A DNA stretch of 64,000 bases from contig JAJFKE010000023.1 of the NCBI GenBank assembly GCA_021773355.1, forward strand, positions 434,001-498,000, read 5' to 3'. Position 1 is the first letter of the stretch, and every line of letters begins with the position of its first letter. Below are positions 1-8,198 of the stretch, in pieces. A program made the position numbers and the translations under genes. The DNA comes from Gammaproteobacteria bacterium. Its GTDB lineage: Bacteria > Pseudomonadota > Gammaproteobacteria > Pseudomonadales > Pseudohongiellaceae. A model generated the notes under the pieces. The model made no database searches. It had not been told where the DNA came from and worked only from the letters and a program-made list of their open reading frames with translations.

Positions 1-506
1 CGATCATTTAAGATGGTGTGCAATTCATCTTCCCGTGCGATGTCCAGCGCCACCAGTACCTTAACGTCTCCTTCTATCCTCTCCCGTTTAATGAGGTAAA
101 CAGGGCAGTGTGAATGCCGCAATAGAGTCCAATCCGCAGTTTTCAACATGCGTCTTCCCGCCGCGCTTCGCTCACTCGCCGCCTTCACAATCAAATCGGC
201 AGCTGCTTTTTTCGCAGCTGGTGCAATCGCATCGCGCCATTGCTCGTTCCATTCGATTTCCACTTCAATCTTGTGTCCCGCAGCTATTAGCGGTGCCGCC
301 AGTGAATCCACCCATGCTCTATGACGTGCCAGCTCTACCCGTTGATAGGCATCAGCATCGGCATTATCTCCCATGCTATAAACGGCCTCGTACAAACACA
401 GGACAATTTCCTTGTTTTGACTCGCAATTCGAGCAGCACTGAAAAGTGCCGCCTGGTTGTCAGTTGTTGGATCGATGACTACAAAAATTTTGCTTAGTGC
501 GACCAT
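1..506 (-). CDS. Universal stress protein, UspE-like (C-terminal part outside window)
   Basis: Reading leftwards from an ATG at 506, the translation begins MVALSKIFVVIDPTTDNQ and continues open to the window edge, about 168 residues. The N-terminal beta strand followed by ATDN/PTTDN-like residues, the stretch DLIVKAASERSAAGRRMLKTADW and then LLRHSHCPVYLIKR are typical of a Usp domain. The frame then starts a second unit (VKVLVALDIAREDELHTIL), which suggests a tandem two-domain UspE-like protein of about 300 residues. An AGGAAG ribosome site lies about 7 bases before the ATG. Usp proteins are cytoplasmic stress and low-oxygen factors. A perfect FNR/Anr box with a correctly placed -10 element lies upstream, so induction under oxygen limitation is inferred. 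The gene is cut by the window edge, so its full length is unknown. Confidence 0.85.
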   Translation of the reverse strand, partial: MVALSKIFVVIDPTTDNQAALFSAARIASQNKEIVLCLYEAVYSMGDNADADAYQRVELARHRAWVDSLAAPLIAAGHKIEVEIEWNEQWRDAIAPAAKKAAADLIVKAASERSAAGRRMLKTADWTLLRHSHCPVYLIKRERIEGDVKVLVALDIAREDELHTILND

Positions 507-847
507 GAAAATTTCTTCCTGGAATGGTTTCAATAGTTAGGCCATTCTAGACCTAATCATTCCAGCTAAGATTGATGAGGATCAATCAACGTCTTTTTAG
601 TAGATAGCAGTACTGGCAAGAGCAAAAGGGGACGATCATAGTTTAAAAACTTAATGACTTGTCTATGACAAACTGTCCCGTTAGGTTTTCCCGCCGTAAA
701 TTTCTTAAGTTCAAGCAATCAGTGTCCCCTGCAGTTTGTTATCAATAGTTGATATAAAACAAGAAACGTTCCCTCAATCAATCGTATCTTTCGGCTTGTA
801 TTCTCATTTCACCTCCTCTTGTTCATCTGTCGTTCGTGGGGATTCCT
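507..847. other. Divergent intergenic region, 341 bp
   Basis: The region separates the leftward universal stress gene from the rightward small ORF. Apart from the FNR-type promoter at its left side I see no gene, convincing terminator or repeat. Some of the sequence before 848 presumably drives the small ORF, but no clear -35/-10 pair was recognised. Confidence 0.6.
544..585 (-). promoter_or_regulatory. FNR/Anr-type promoter of the universal stress gene
   Basis: TTGATGAGGATCAA at 572-585 matches the FNR/Anr consensus TTGAT-N4-ATCAA exactly, and the symmetry extends to 7-bp arms (570-587). On the minus strand a TAGAAT -10 hexamer lies at 549-544. This would place +1 near 537 and the box centre (578.5) at about -41.5, the class II activation position. 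The 5' leader would then be about 30 bases. Confidence 0.75.
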
Positions 848-1144
848 ATGTTGGCTCAGTCATACAAGAAGATGGCAGGCACGTCGGCAGTCTTCCTATC
901 GGCAACTTTTAACAAGGCTTCACCTGTTGAGCGTGATGGCATGATTTGGACTGCGGAAGAATTGCATCTCGAACAGATGCCATTTGAATATCAGGAAAAA
1001 CCAGCAATGCAGAATGCTCTCGCTTTGGAAGGCTTGGAAGATTATGACATGCCACATAATGGCGACGTGCGTAGGGTGGAGTCGATTAATGCAGAATTTG
1101 TCTACTTCGAATTAATCCGCGGTTGGGTTCAGATCGATCGTTAG
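848..1144 (+). CDS. Small hypothetical protein, 98 residues
   Basis: This is a short soluble, acidic protein with no signal peptide or membrane segment, and I do not recognise its family. The frame can start at a GTG at 836, but the ATG at 848 is preferred because GGGG lies a few bases before it. The C-terminal part (DVRRVESINAEFVYFELIRGWVQIDR) ends with alternating hydrophobic residues that could form beta strands. It lies between the divergent universal stress gene and the convergent cox operon. It is supported only by length, composition and absence of a competing frame, so it may be a lineage-specific gene or a spurious ORF. Confidence 0.4.
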   Translation: MLAQSYKKMAGTSAVFLSATFNKASPVERDGMIWTAEELHLEQMPFEYQEKPAMQNALALEGLEDYDMPHNGDVRRVESINAEFVYFELIRGWVQIDR

Positions 1145-1286
1145 GCATAGCTGTAGGAACTGCAGGATATTGTCTATTCACTCCGCACCATCACCCCTGG
1201 AAAAACACAGAAAGGAAACACTGAATTAGAAAATAGGCACTCCGTCTCCTTGGCTCCGTGCCTTTGTTTCCAAATTCTCAATTCTG

Positions 1287-2519
1287 TCAGGCGATTTCTT
1301 TGCTTAAGTGTTGATTGCGCCGCGGCTGTTGTTGACTCAGCACCTCGGATAAATCTATCAGGCTCTGTAAATTATGACTCGACCTGAAATCATCCACATA
1401 GGGCAGCATTGCCTTTATTCCCTTCGCCCGAGGTTCAAATTTTTCATACCGCAATAAGGGATTTAACCAGATTAACCGACGCGTGGATTTAGTCAGCCTT
1501 TCCATTTGCTGACTGAGTCCCTGCGCATTATCTCTATCCAGTCCATCAGATATAATGAGTGTTATGGCGCCCTGCCCTAAAACTCGCCGAGACCAACGAT
1601 TATTAAATTCTTTCAGGCAGGCTCCGATGCGGGTACCGCCAGACCAATCGTTGACGGATTCGGCCACTTTGTCCAGCGCCACATCGACGTCGCGATGACG
1701 CAGGTGCCGGGTTATATTGCTTAGTCGAGTGCCAAACACGAAGGCCTGTATGCGATCTCGATCATTGCTAATGGCATGCATAAAATGCAGAAACATGCGG
1801 GAGTAACGATTCATTGAACCAGAGATATCACACAGTATCAGCAGAGGTGGATGGCGGCGTTGCGGCCGCTTGAATTTCAGTGGTATGGAGTCACTCGCAC
1901 GCAGCGTCGCCAGCAGGCTAGCGCGCATGTCCACTCGCCTCCCGGTCGCGCTACGCTGAAACCGACGCGTGGGAACCTCCATTATCGGCAGACGCAGGCG
2001 CGCGATTGCACGCTTGGCCTGGCTCAGCTCTTCCACCGACATGGTTTCGAAATCGATCTGTTGCAACACTTCCTGTGACGAATAGGTAAAACTAGTGTCG
2101 AACTCTATTTCTTCATCGGACTGTGGTTCGATTCCTGCCAGGTCAGATTTTCCCATGGCGTCTGCCAGACGCCTGGTCATTCCTTCCAGTTCTTGCTCCC
2201 GCTCAACTCGTATAGTGGGCAACATGGCGCTCATCATTCTTTCCATCATGCGAGGATTGCGCCAGAAAATATGAAAGGCCTGATCGAATAACTCGCGCTG
2301 ATCTTCACGATTTACAAATAAGGAAAACATACACCAGTAAAAATCCTCTCGCTGGCCGATGCCCATTATTTTGACAGCGGTGATAGCATCAAGCACCCGC
2401 CCAGGACCCACCGGAATTCCTGCACTTCTTAATAGACGCGCAAAGTAGAGGATGTTTTCCGCCATCCTGCCTTCGTTGTCGACAGTGGATATGTTCGGGG
2501 TGGTTGCTGATGAGGACAT
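1287..2519 (-). CDS. coxE: CoxE-like VWA-domain protein
   Basis: A 410-residue cytoplasmic protein of the CoxE family. The C-terminal half is a von Willebrand A domain with the MIDAS signature LCDISGSMNRYSR (DxSxS), followed by RDRIQAFVFGTRL and TLIISDGLDRDN. The N-terminal part (NILYFARLLRSAGIPVGPGRVLDA) is the usual CoxE helical region. In Oligotropha-type systems CoxE works with the MoxR-type ATPase CoxD to mature the molybdenum/copper active site of the hydroxylase. Here it is the last gene of the leftward cox operon, 26 bases after coxD, which supports the same maturation role. The ATG at 2519 is the only sensible start. The family call is firm; the exact chaperone client is inferred. 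Confidence 0.88.
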   Translation of the reverse strand: MSSSATTPNISTVDNEGRMAENILYFARLLRSAGIPVGPGRVLDAITAVKIMGIGQREDFYWCMFSLFVNREDQRELFDQAFHIFWRNPRMMERMMSAMLPTIRVEREQELEGMTRRLADAMGKSDLAGIEPQSDEEIEFDTSFTYSSQEVLQQIDFETMSVEELSQAKRAIARLRLPIMEVPTRRFQRSATGRRVDMRASLLATLRASDSIPLKFKRPQRRHPPLLILCDISGSMNRYSRMFLHFMHAISNDRDRIQAFVFGTRLSNITRHLRHRDVDVALDKVAESVNDWSGGTRIGACLKEFNNRWSRRVLGQGAITLIISDGLDRDNAQGLSQQMERLTKSTRRLIWLNPLLRYEKFEPRAKGIKAMLPYVDDFRSSHNLQSLIDLSEVLSQQQPRRNQHLSKEIA

Positions 2520-2545
2520 GGTATAGATAGCTATGAGTATGAGTT

Positions 2546-3475
2546 TTAGCGACTCATGGCTTCGAGCTCAGACACCTCTGACTTCACCTGCTCAAGCAAT
2601 AGCGCCGCTTCGCTGCCACGAATCTTGGCAATATCGTCTTGATACTTGAGCAAGGCCCCTAGCGTGTTGTCGATGGCATCGCCATCCAGGGCGACCTTAT
2701 CCAATTGCGTAAGTGAGTCGGCCCAATCGAGAGTCTCGGCGACGCCTGGCAACTTGAATAAATCTTGCTGTCGTAGACGCTGCACAAAGGCCACCAGTTC
2801 ATTGCTCAATTGGCTATTAATGCCCGGTAGCTTTGCTGCAACAATCTTAAGCTCTCGTTCGGCACTCGGGTAGTCGACCCAGTGATACAGGCAGCGTCGT
2901 TTTAATGCATCGTGAATCTCACGGGTACGATTGGAGGTGATGATGACGATGGGCGGCTGCGCGGCCTTGATGGTACCAATTTCTGGAATGCTGATTTGAT
3001 AATCCGAGAGAATCTCCAACAGATAGGCTTCGAACGGTTCATCAGTACGATCCAACTCATCGATTAACAGCACCGGCGGCCCCTGATCATCGGCTCGTAG
3101 CGCCTGTAACAGTGGTCGCTCGATAAGAAACTCTTTTGCAAATATGTCGGTGGATAATTTATCTCGATTGATCTCCCCGGCGGCTTCCGCCAGGCGGATT
3201 TCAATCATCTGACGAGAATAGTTCCATTCATACACTGCCGATGACACATCCAGGCCTTCATAGCATTGCAGCCGCACCAGACGACGACCTAGTGATGCAG
3301 ACAGAACTTTCGCGATCTCCGTTTTGCCGACACCGACCTCCCCTTCCAGGAATAACGGCCTACCCATTTTCAAGGCTAGAAACAGGGTCGTCGCTAGCGA
3401 ACGGTCGGCGACATAGCCTGCGCTGTTTAGCAACGCGAGTGTATCTTCGATACTCTGAGGCAGGGCAGTACTCAT
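2546..3475 (-). CDS. coxD: CoxD-like MoxR family AAA+ ATPase
   Basis: About 309 residues from the ATG at 3475; a TTG at 3490 gives five more residues but lacks support. Walker A is GEVGVGKTE near residue 45, Walker B is LLIDELDRTDEPFEAYLLE, and sensor 1 is IITSNRTREIHDALKRR, which together define a MoxR-type AAA+ ATPase. CoxD is described as a chaperone-like ATPase needed for assembly of the active site of carbon monoxide dehydrogenase-family enzymes, together with the VWA protein CoxE. The gene lies 24 bases downstream of coxM and 26 bases upstream of coxE, so it is almost certainly co-transcribed. It is cytoplasmic, with no signal peptide. Confidence 0.9.
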   Translation of the reverse strand: MSTALPQSIEDTLALLNSAGYVADRSLATTLFLALKMGRPLFLEGEVGVGKTEIAKVLSASLGRRLVRLQCYEGLDVSSAVYEWNYSRQMIEIRLAEAAGEINRDKLSTDIFAKEFLIERPLLQALRADDQGPPVLLIDELDRTDEPFEAYLLEILSDYQISIPEIGTIKAAQPPIVIITSNRTREIHDALKRRCLYHWVDYPSAERELKIVAAKLPGINSQLSNELVAFVQRLRQQDLFKLPGVAETLDWADSLTQLDKVALDGDAIDNTLGALLKYQDDIAKIRGSEAALLLEQVKSEVSELEAMSR

Positions 3476-3499
3476 AGCTGGCTGCTGCAACTGTCAGGC

Positions 3500-4294
3500 T
3501 TAAGCACAGGCATCAACCGCCCGCTTTGCCATTACCTTAACCAAATGCGCACGGTATTCGGCGCTGGCATGGATATCCGAATTCATCCGCTCCAGCGGAA
3601 TCTCGACAGCGTCACAGGCAGCACTGGAGAAATCGCTATTCAATACTGCTTCCAGACGCTGACCGCGGTGCGCACAGGTAGTCGCGCCAGTAACTCCAAC
3701 GCGAACTTCGCTAGCAGTCTTCGCGACACAGACCCCGACGATGGCATAACGTGAGGCCGGATTTTCAAACTTCATATAGGCTGCAGCAAGGGGTTTGGGA
3801 AAATCAATGCTGGTTATGATCTCATCCTCTGCCAACGCGGTTTCGAACATGCCGGTAAAGAAGTCGTCAGCAGCAATCTCCCGTTTATTGGTATGAACTG
3901 TTGCCCCCAGTGCGATCACCGCAGCTGGATAATCGGCGGCGGGATCATTGTTAGCGATGGAGCCACCAATCGTGCCGCGGTTGCGTACCGCCGGATCGCC
4001 GATATTACCAGCCAGTTGTGCCAGGGACGGGATCATCGCCTGAACTTCTGCCGAAGCCGCTACTGCGGCATGAGTAGTCATGGCCCCGATAGTCAGTGTG
4101 TCCCCGGCAACCGTTATCCCGGAAAGCTCGGCAATGCCTCCCAGATCGATAATATCACTGGGACTGGCCAGGCGATGCTTCATAGTGGGCAACATGGTCT
4201 GGCCGCCAGCCACATACTTGCCGTCATCGGCTGCGCTCATGGCGGCGACGGCATCGGCTACACTGGCAACTTTATGGTATGAAAATTCGTACAT
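3500..4294 (-). CDS. coxM: Molybdenum hydroxylase FAD subunit (CoxM-like)
   Basis: 264 residues, shorter than many CoxM proteins (about 280-290) but complete. FAD-binding motifs are [17 protein letters not shown] near residue 30 and [16 protein letters not shown] near residue 108, both diagnostic of the medium subunit of the xanthine dehydrogenase/CO dehydrogenase family. The subunit passes electrons from the 2Fe-2S clusters of CoxS via FAD to the respiratory acceptor. A GAGAGGA ribosome site precedes the ATG at 4294. It lies 38 bases downstream of coxL and 24 bases upstream of coxD. The S-L-M gene order differs from the M-S-L order of form I CO dehydrogenase operons and agrees with form II. 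Confidence 0.9.
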   Translation of the reverse strand: MYEFSYHKVASVADAVAAMSAADDGKYVAGGQTMLPTMKHRLASPSDIIDLGGIAELSGITVAGDTLTIGAMTTHAAVAASAEVQAMIPSLAQLAGNIGDPAVRNRGTIGGSIANNDPAADYPAAVIALGATVHTNKREIAADDFFTGMFETALAEDEIITSIDFPKPLAAAYMKFENPASRYAIVGVCVAKTASEVRVGVTGATTCAHRGQRLEAVLNSDFSSAACDAVEIPLERMNSDIHASAEYRAHLVKVMAKRAVDACA

Positions 4295-4332
4295 GTCTCA
4301 TTCCTCTCGTTCTCGATTCCCTATTCACAATA

Positions 4333-6684
4333 TCAGGCAGCGGCTTGGGCGGCACGCCAGACGTTTTCCGGAGTTGCTGGCATATCGATATGTTTTACTC
4401 CTAAGGCATTTACTATGGCATTGATAACAGCCGGTGGCGCAGCAATGGCACCTGCCTCGCCACAACCTTTGACACCAAGCGGATTATGCGGCGGATTGGT
4501 AGGCGCGTAGTCGACATCGAAACTGGGTACGTTGTCTGCCCGTGGCATGGCATAGTCCATGTAAGAAGCGGTGATCAATTGGCCCTCGCTGTCATAGCGA
4601 CAACCCTCCAACAGAGCCTGACCAATGCCGTGCACAACCCCCCCATGAACCTGACCTTCGACAATCATCGGGTTAACCAATTTCCCAAAATCATCCACCG
4701 CCGAATATTTCACGATCTCAACTACGCCGGTTTCTGGATCCACTTCTACTTCGCAGACGTGGGTGCCAGCCGGGAATGAAAAATTTAAAGGATCGAAGAA
4801 AGCGTTCTCATCGAATCCCGGTTCCAGGCCTTCTGGATAACTGTGGGGCACATAGGCATTGAACGCGACTTCAGCAATATTCATGGCCTTGTCGGTGCCG
4901 GCAACAGAGAAATTGCCATTGCCAAATTCAATATCCCCCTCTGCCGCTTCCAGCGCATGGGCCGCTATTTTCTTGCCTTTGGCGATTAATTTTTCACAGG
5001 CCTTGGCGATAGCCACACCACCTACTGCCAGTGAACGGGATCCATAGGTACCCATGCCGAATTGGGTCTTGGCCGTGTCACCGTGAATGACTTCAATATT
5101 CTCAAATGGCACGCCCAACTGCTCTGTGACCAACTGGGCGAAGGTGGTTTCATGTCCTTGGCCGTGAGAATGGGTGCCGGTAAATACCTGTACATTGCCG
5201 GTGGGGTTAAAACGTACCTGGGCACTCTCCCACAAACCAACTCCAGCTCCCAACTGGCCAACCGCCGCCGAGGGCGCGATGCCGCATGCCTCTACATAGG
5301 AAGACAGGCCAATACCCCGGAGTTTGCCACGGCCCTTGGCTTCAGCGGCACGGGCAGAAAAACCCGCGTAGTTCGCTAACAGCAAGGCCTTGTCCAGCGC
5401 CGTCTCATAGTCGCCGCTGTCATAGCATTGCACCACGGGAGTCTGATAAGGGAAGGCATCTAGAGGAATAAAATTTCGGCGGCGAATCTCGCCGGGGTCC
5501 AAGCCCATATCCGCGGCCGCCACATCAACCAGTCGCTCTAATAAGTAGGTCGCCTCCGGGCGACCGGCACCGCGGCAGGCATCCACCGGCGCGGTATTAG
5601 TAAACACCGCCTTCACCTCGGAATAAATCAGAGGCGTGGTGTATTGACCTGCCAGCAGAAAGGCATACAGGTAACTGGGCACCATGGTACTAAAAGTAGA
5701 GAGGTAGGCGCCGAGATTGGCCTGGGTCATTACCCGCATAGCCAAAAATTTTCCATTCTCATCCAGCGCCATTTCAGCGGTAGCGACGTGGTCTCTACCG
5801 TGGGCATCGGAAAGAAAGGCTTCGGTTCGATCTGAAGTCCATTTCACCGGACGCTTTACCTTGCGGCAGGCCCAACCCACGACTAATTCTTCGGCATAGA
5901 CAAAAATTTTCGCGCCGAAACCACCCCCCACATCGGGGCCAACTATTCTGAGTTTGTGTTCCGGTGCCAGTTGGTTGAAGGCCGAAAGAACCAGTCGGTG
6001 CACATGAGGATTCTGCGTCGTCAGATACAGGGTAATTTCCTCGGTGCCTTCATTGTAGTCACCGAGGGCCGCCCTCGGCTCCATCGGGTTGGTCACCATG
6101 CGATTATTCACCAATTCCAGCCTGGAAATTTTATGTGCGGCGGCGAATGCTGTTTCCACCGCATCCTTGTCTCCAAAGGGCCAGTTGAAACACATATTAT
6201 TGGGAGCTACTTCATGTATCTGTGGTTGACCCTCGTCGGCGGCGCTGCCAGTGTCAGTCACCGCTGCTAGCAGACCGTAGTCGACATCGACTTTCTCTGC
6301 AGCGTCTCGGGCCTGGGCATAGGTTTCGGCAATGACCACCGCCACATGATCCCCGACATAATTAACCTTGCCCTGGGCCAGCGCCGGATGCAGCGGTGCT
6401 CGATGAGGCTCGCCATCATCGCTGGTAACTGTTACTCCGCAGATCAATGGACCGATACCATCGGCGGCCAGTTCATCACCGGTAAACACTGCGATTACGC
6501 CGAGCGATGCTGATGCCGCTGTGGTGTCGATACTATTAATAGTGGCGTGGGCATGGGGAGATCGAACGAAGCAGGCATAGCTCTGACCGGCGACATTGAT
6601 GTCATCGGTGTAATTGCCTTTGCCGATTAAGAAACGATTGTCTTCTTTGCGCCGCACACTGGCGCCAATGCCATTCTCAACCAT
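4333..6684 (-). CDS. coxL: Form II CoxL-like molybdopterin-binding large subunit
   Basis: 783 residues from the ATG at 6684. A longer frame to 6756 would overlap coxS and is rejected. The aldehyde oxidase/xanthine dehydrogenase fold is shown by the N-terminal [19 protein letters not shown], the molybdopterin motif [13 protein letters not shown] near residue 250, and the C-terminal [19 protein letters not shown] with the catalytic Glu. The active-site loop reads [11 protein letters not shown] (369-375 for ACRGAGR). True CO dehydrogenase has AYxCSFR, while form II has AYRGAGR. This protein is therefore form II with Tyr replaced by Cys at residue 370. The substrate is unknown; an aldehyde, a purine or another heterocycle is more likely than CO. 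It is coupled to coxS (2 bases) and coxM (38 bases). Confidence 0.9.
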   Translation of the reverse strand: MVENGIGASVRRKEDNRFLIGKGNYTDDINVAGQSYACFVRSPHAHATINSIDTTAASASLGVIAVFTGDELAADGIGPLICGVTVTSDDGEPHRAPLHPALAQGKVNYVGDHVAVVIAETYAQARDAAEKVDVDYGLLAAVTDTGSAADEGQPQIHEVAPNNMCFNWPFGDKDAVETAFAAAHKISRLELVNNRMVTNPMEPRAALGDYNEGTEEITLYLTTQNPHVHRLVLSAFNQLAPEHKLRIVGPDVGGGFGAKIFVYAEELVVGWACRKVKRPVKWTSDRTEAFLSDAHGRDHVATAEMALDENGKFLAMRVMTQANLGAYLSTFSTMVPSYLYAFLLAGQYTTPLIYSEVKAVFTNTAPVDACRGAGRPEATYLLERLVDVAAADMGLDPGEIRRRNFIPLDAFPYQTPVVQCYDSGDYETALDKALLLANYAGFSARAAEAKGRGKLRGIGLSSYVEACGIAPSAAVGQLGAGVGLWESAQVRFNPTGNVQVFTGTHSHGQGHETTFAQLVTEQLGVPFENIEVIHGDTAKTQFGMGTYGSRSLAVGGVAIAKACEKLIAKGKKIAAHALEAAEGDIEFGNGNFSVAGTDKAMNIAEVAFNAYVPHSYPEGLEPGFDENAFFDPLNFSFPAGTHVCEVEVDPETGVVEIVKYSAVDDFGKLVNPMIVEGQVHGGVVHGIGQALLEGCRYDSEGQLITASYMDYAMPRADNVPSFDVDYAPTNPPHNPLGVKGCGEAGAIAAPPAVINAIVNALGVKHIDMPATPENVWRAAQAAA

Positions 6685-6686
6685 GA

Positions 6687-7157
6687 TTAATCTCCCATCG
6701 CCTTGGCGCCGGCCTGAATTGATTTGACGATATTGTGGTAACCGGTGCAGCGGCAAATATTACCCTCGAGTTCCTTACGCACCGTAGCCTCGTCCAGCTT
6801 ATGTCCATTACGCTTTACTATGTCGAGCGCACTCATCACCATGCCCGGTGTGCAGAAACCGCACTGCAGTCCATGATTGTCCATGAACGCCTGTTGCATC
6901 GAATGCATCTTGCCTTCACTGGCCAAGCCCTCGATGGTAGCAACATCGCAACCGTCGGCCATAACCGCGAGCATGGTGCAGGATTTAATAGATTTCCCGT
7001 CCACATGCACGACGCAGGCGCCACATTGACTGGTATCGCAGCCTATATGAGTGCCAGTAAGGCGAAGACTTTCCCGCAGAAACTGCACTAACAGAGTACG
7101 GCTTTCCACCTCCGCTGAAACTGAGTTTCCGTTAACATTCATTGTTACGGTTGGCAT
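6687..7157 (-). CDS. coxS: Molybdenum hydroxylase 2Fe-2S subunit (CoxS-like)
   Basis: 156 residues from the ATG at 7157, which has a strong GGGAGGAG ribosome site 5 bases before it; the longer frame to 7220 is rejected. The N-terminal plant-ferredoxin domain carries CDTSQCGAC and a further Cys in IKSCTM. The C-terminal all-helical domain carries CGFCTPGM and [10 protein letters not shown]. These eight cysteines bind two 2Fe-2S clusters that carry electrons from the molybdenum centre in CoxL to FAD in CoxM. There is no signal peptide, as expected for a cytoplasmic enzyme. It is separated from the upstream coxG by 224 bases, so a second promoter inside the operon is possible. Confidence 0.93.
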   Translation of the reverse strand: MPTVTMNVNGNSVSAEVESRTLLVQFLRESLRLTGTHIGCDTSQCGACVVHVDGKSIKSCTMLAVMADGCDVATIEGLASEGKMHSMQQAFMDNHGLQCGFCTPGMVMSALDIVKRNGHKLDEATVRKELEGNICRCTGYHNIVKSIQAGAKAMGD

Positions 7158-7381
7158 GTAGCTCCTCCCGGTGAGCAAGGGCACCATAGACTGAAGTAGT
7201 TCAAATTCTGGCGTTCTCAACTTGAGCTTAGTCGGCTCGAAACTAGCTACTAGCGCTAGAATTCATTCCCACACAGCTCTACTTTGAGAGTCGGCCTGAC
7301 AGTGTCAAAGATTGCCAGGCGCACGTCAAGCGTGGAGCGGCATTAGACGCTTGCAAAAGGAGGCTCGTTCACGCAAGTAGC

Positions 7382-7963
7382 TTAGGCGAATACGCTGTAG
7401 CCCAGGCCTAGCAGAACCATCAGTCCCAGCAGCCAAAGCCAATAGGAGGTAGCTGGTCTCGTTGCCGTTACTTCGCTGGCTGCTTGCTCGTCTGTTTGCT
7501 TATCATCTGCCGCCGATGGTATTCCGTTAACCGCAATCTCACTGAAGCTGGTGAAGAATTCATCCGCCATTTTTTGTGCCGTGCCATCGATCAGACGCCC
7601 ACCCAGCTGAGCGAGTTTGCCACCTACATTGGCCTTGGCGTGGTAAGCAAGAATCGTGTCTGCGCCGTCTTCTCTTAGGCTAACGGCGCAACTGCCGTTA
7701 GCAAACCCGGCAGCACCACCCTGCCCCTCGGCGCTGATTAGATAACTGTTAGGTGGGTCCATGTCGGACAGAGCAACATCGAATTTGAACTTCGCTTTTA
7801 CCGGGCCGACCTTGGTGGTTATCTGTGCCTTAAAATTGGTATCCCCAACTGCCTCAAGAACATCACAGCCAGGAATTGACGCCCTGAGGACATCTATATC
7901 GTTAAGCGCCGCCCAAACCTGTTCACGGTCGGTTGCAATGCGACGTTCTACTTTCATTTCCAT
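7382..7963 (-). CDS. coxG: CoxG-like SRPBCC protein with C-terminal membrane anchor
   Basis: 193 residues. The first 150 form an SRPBCC (START-like) domain of the CoxG family, with MKVERRIATDREQVWAALND at the start, LRASIPGCDVLEAV, and GKLAQLGGRLIDGTAQKMADEFF, a stretch common in this family. A linker rich in Ala and Thr leads to one hydrophobic segment at the very end (YWLWLLGLMVLLGLGYSVFA), which anchors the protein at the inner membrane. CoxG is reported to recruit CO dehydrogenase to the membrane and pass electrons to quinone; that role is inferred for the form II enzyme here. It is the first gene of the leftward cox group and diverges from the second large subunit gene at 8199. Confidence 0.87.
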   Translation of the reverse strand: MEMKVERRIATDREQVWAALNDIDVLRASIPGCDVLEAVGDTNFKAQITTKVGPVKAKFKFDVALSDMDPPNSYLISAEGQGGAAGFANGSCAVSLREDGADTILAYHAKANVGGKLAQLGGRLIDGTAQKMADEFFTSFSEIAVNGIPSAADDKQTDEQAASEVTATRPATSYWLWLLGLMVLLGLGYSVFA

Positions 7964-8198
7964 AATAGTTATGACCCCAGCCTATTCAAAATTTCAGTTA
8001 ATACCCCGAACTAACATTCCTGTGCATCGCAAGTCATGGGCGATAGCACCCATGATTCTTAGTCTCGCTACTTGATCTAAAACTTTTGTGATAGCTTATG
8101 CTTCGAAGCAATCGCACACTTTCAGGATTTCAGCGCAGGAAATTCGATGATAGCACTAATCACTAAATGTGGCGTCGGCACTGGGATGGAGACACGCA

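Noticed and set aside
6685..6756. Longer start of coxL
   Set aside because: It would overlap the C-terminal cluster-binding codons of coxS; the ATG at 6684 follows the coxS stop directly and fits family length.
3500..7157. A true aerobic CO dehydrogenase operon
   Set aside because: The large subunit lacks the AYxCSFR loop and the gene order is S-L-M, both pointing to form II enzymes whose CO activity is doubtful.
7250..7259. 10-bp palindrome CTAGCGCTAG between coxG and coxS
   Set aside because: Too short and without a recognisable promoter around it; a similar 9-mer at 13345 is probably chance.
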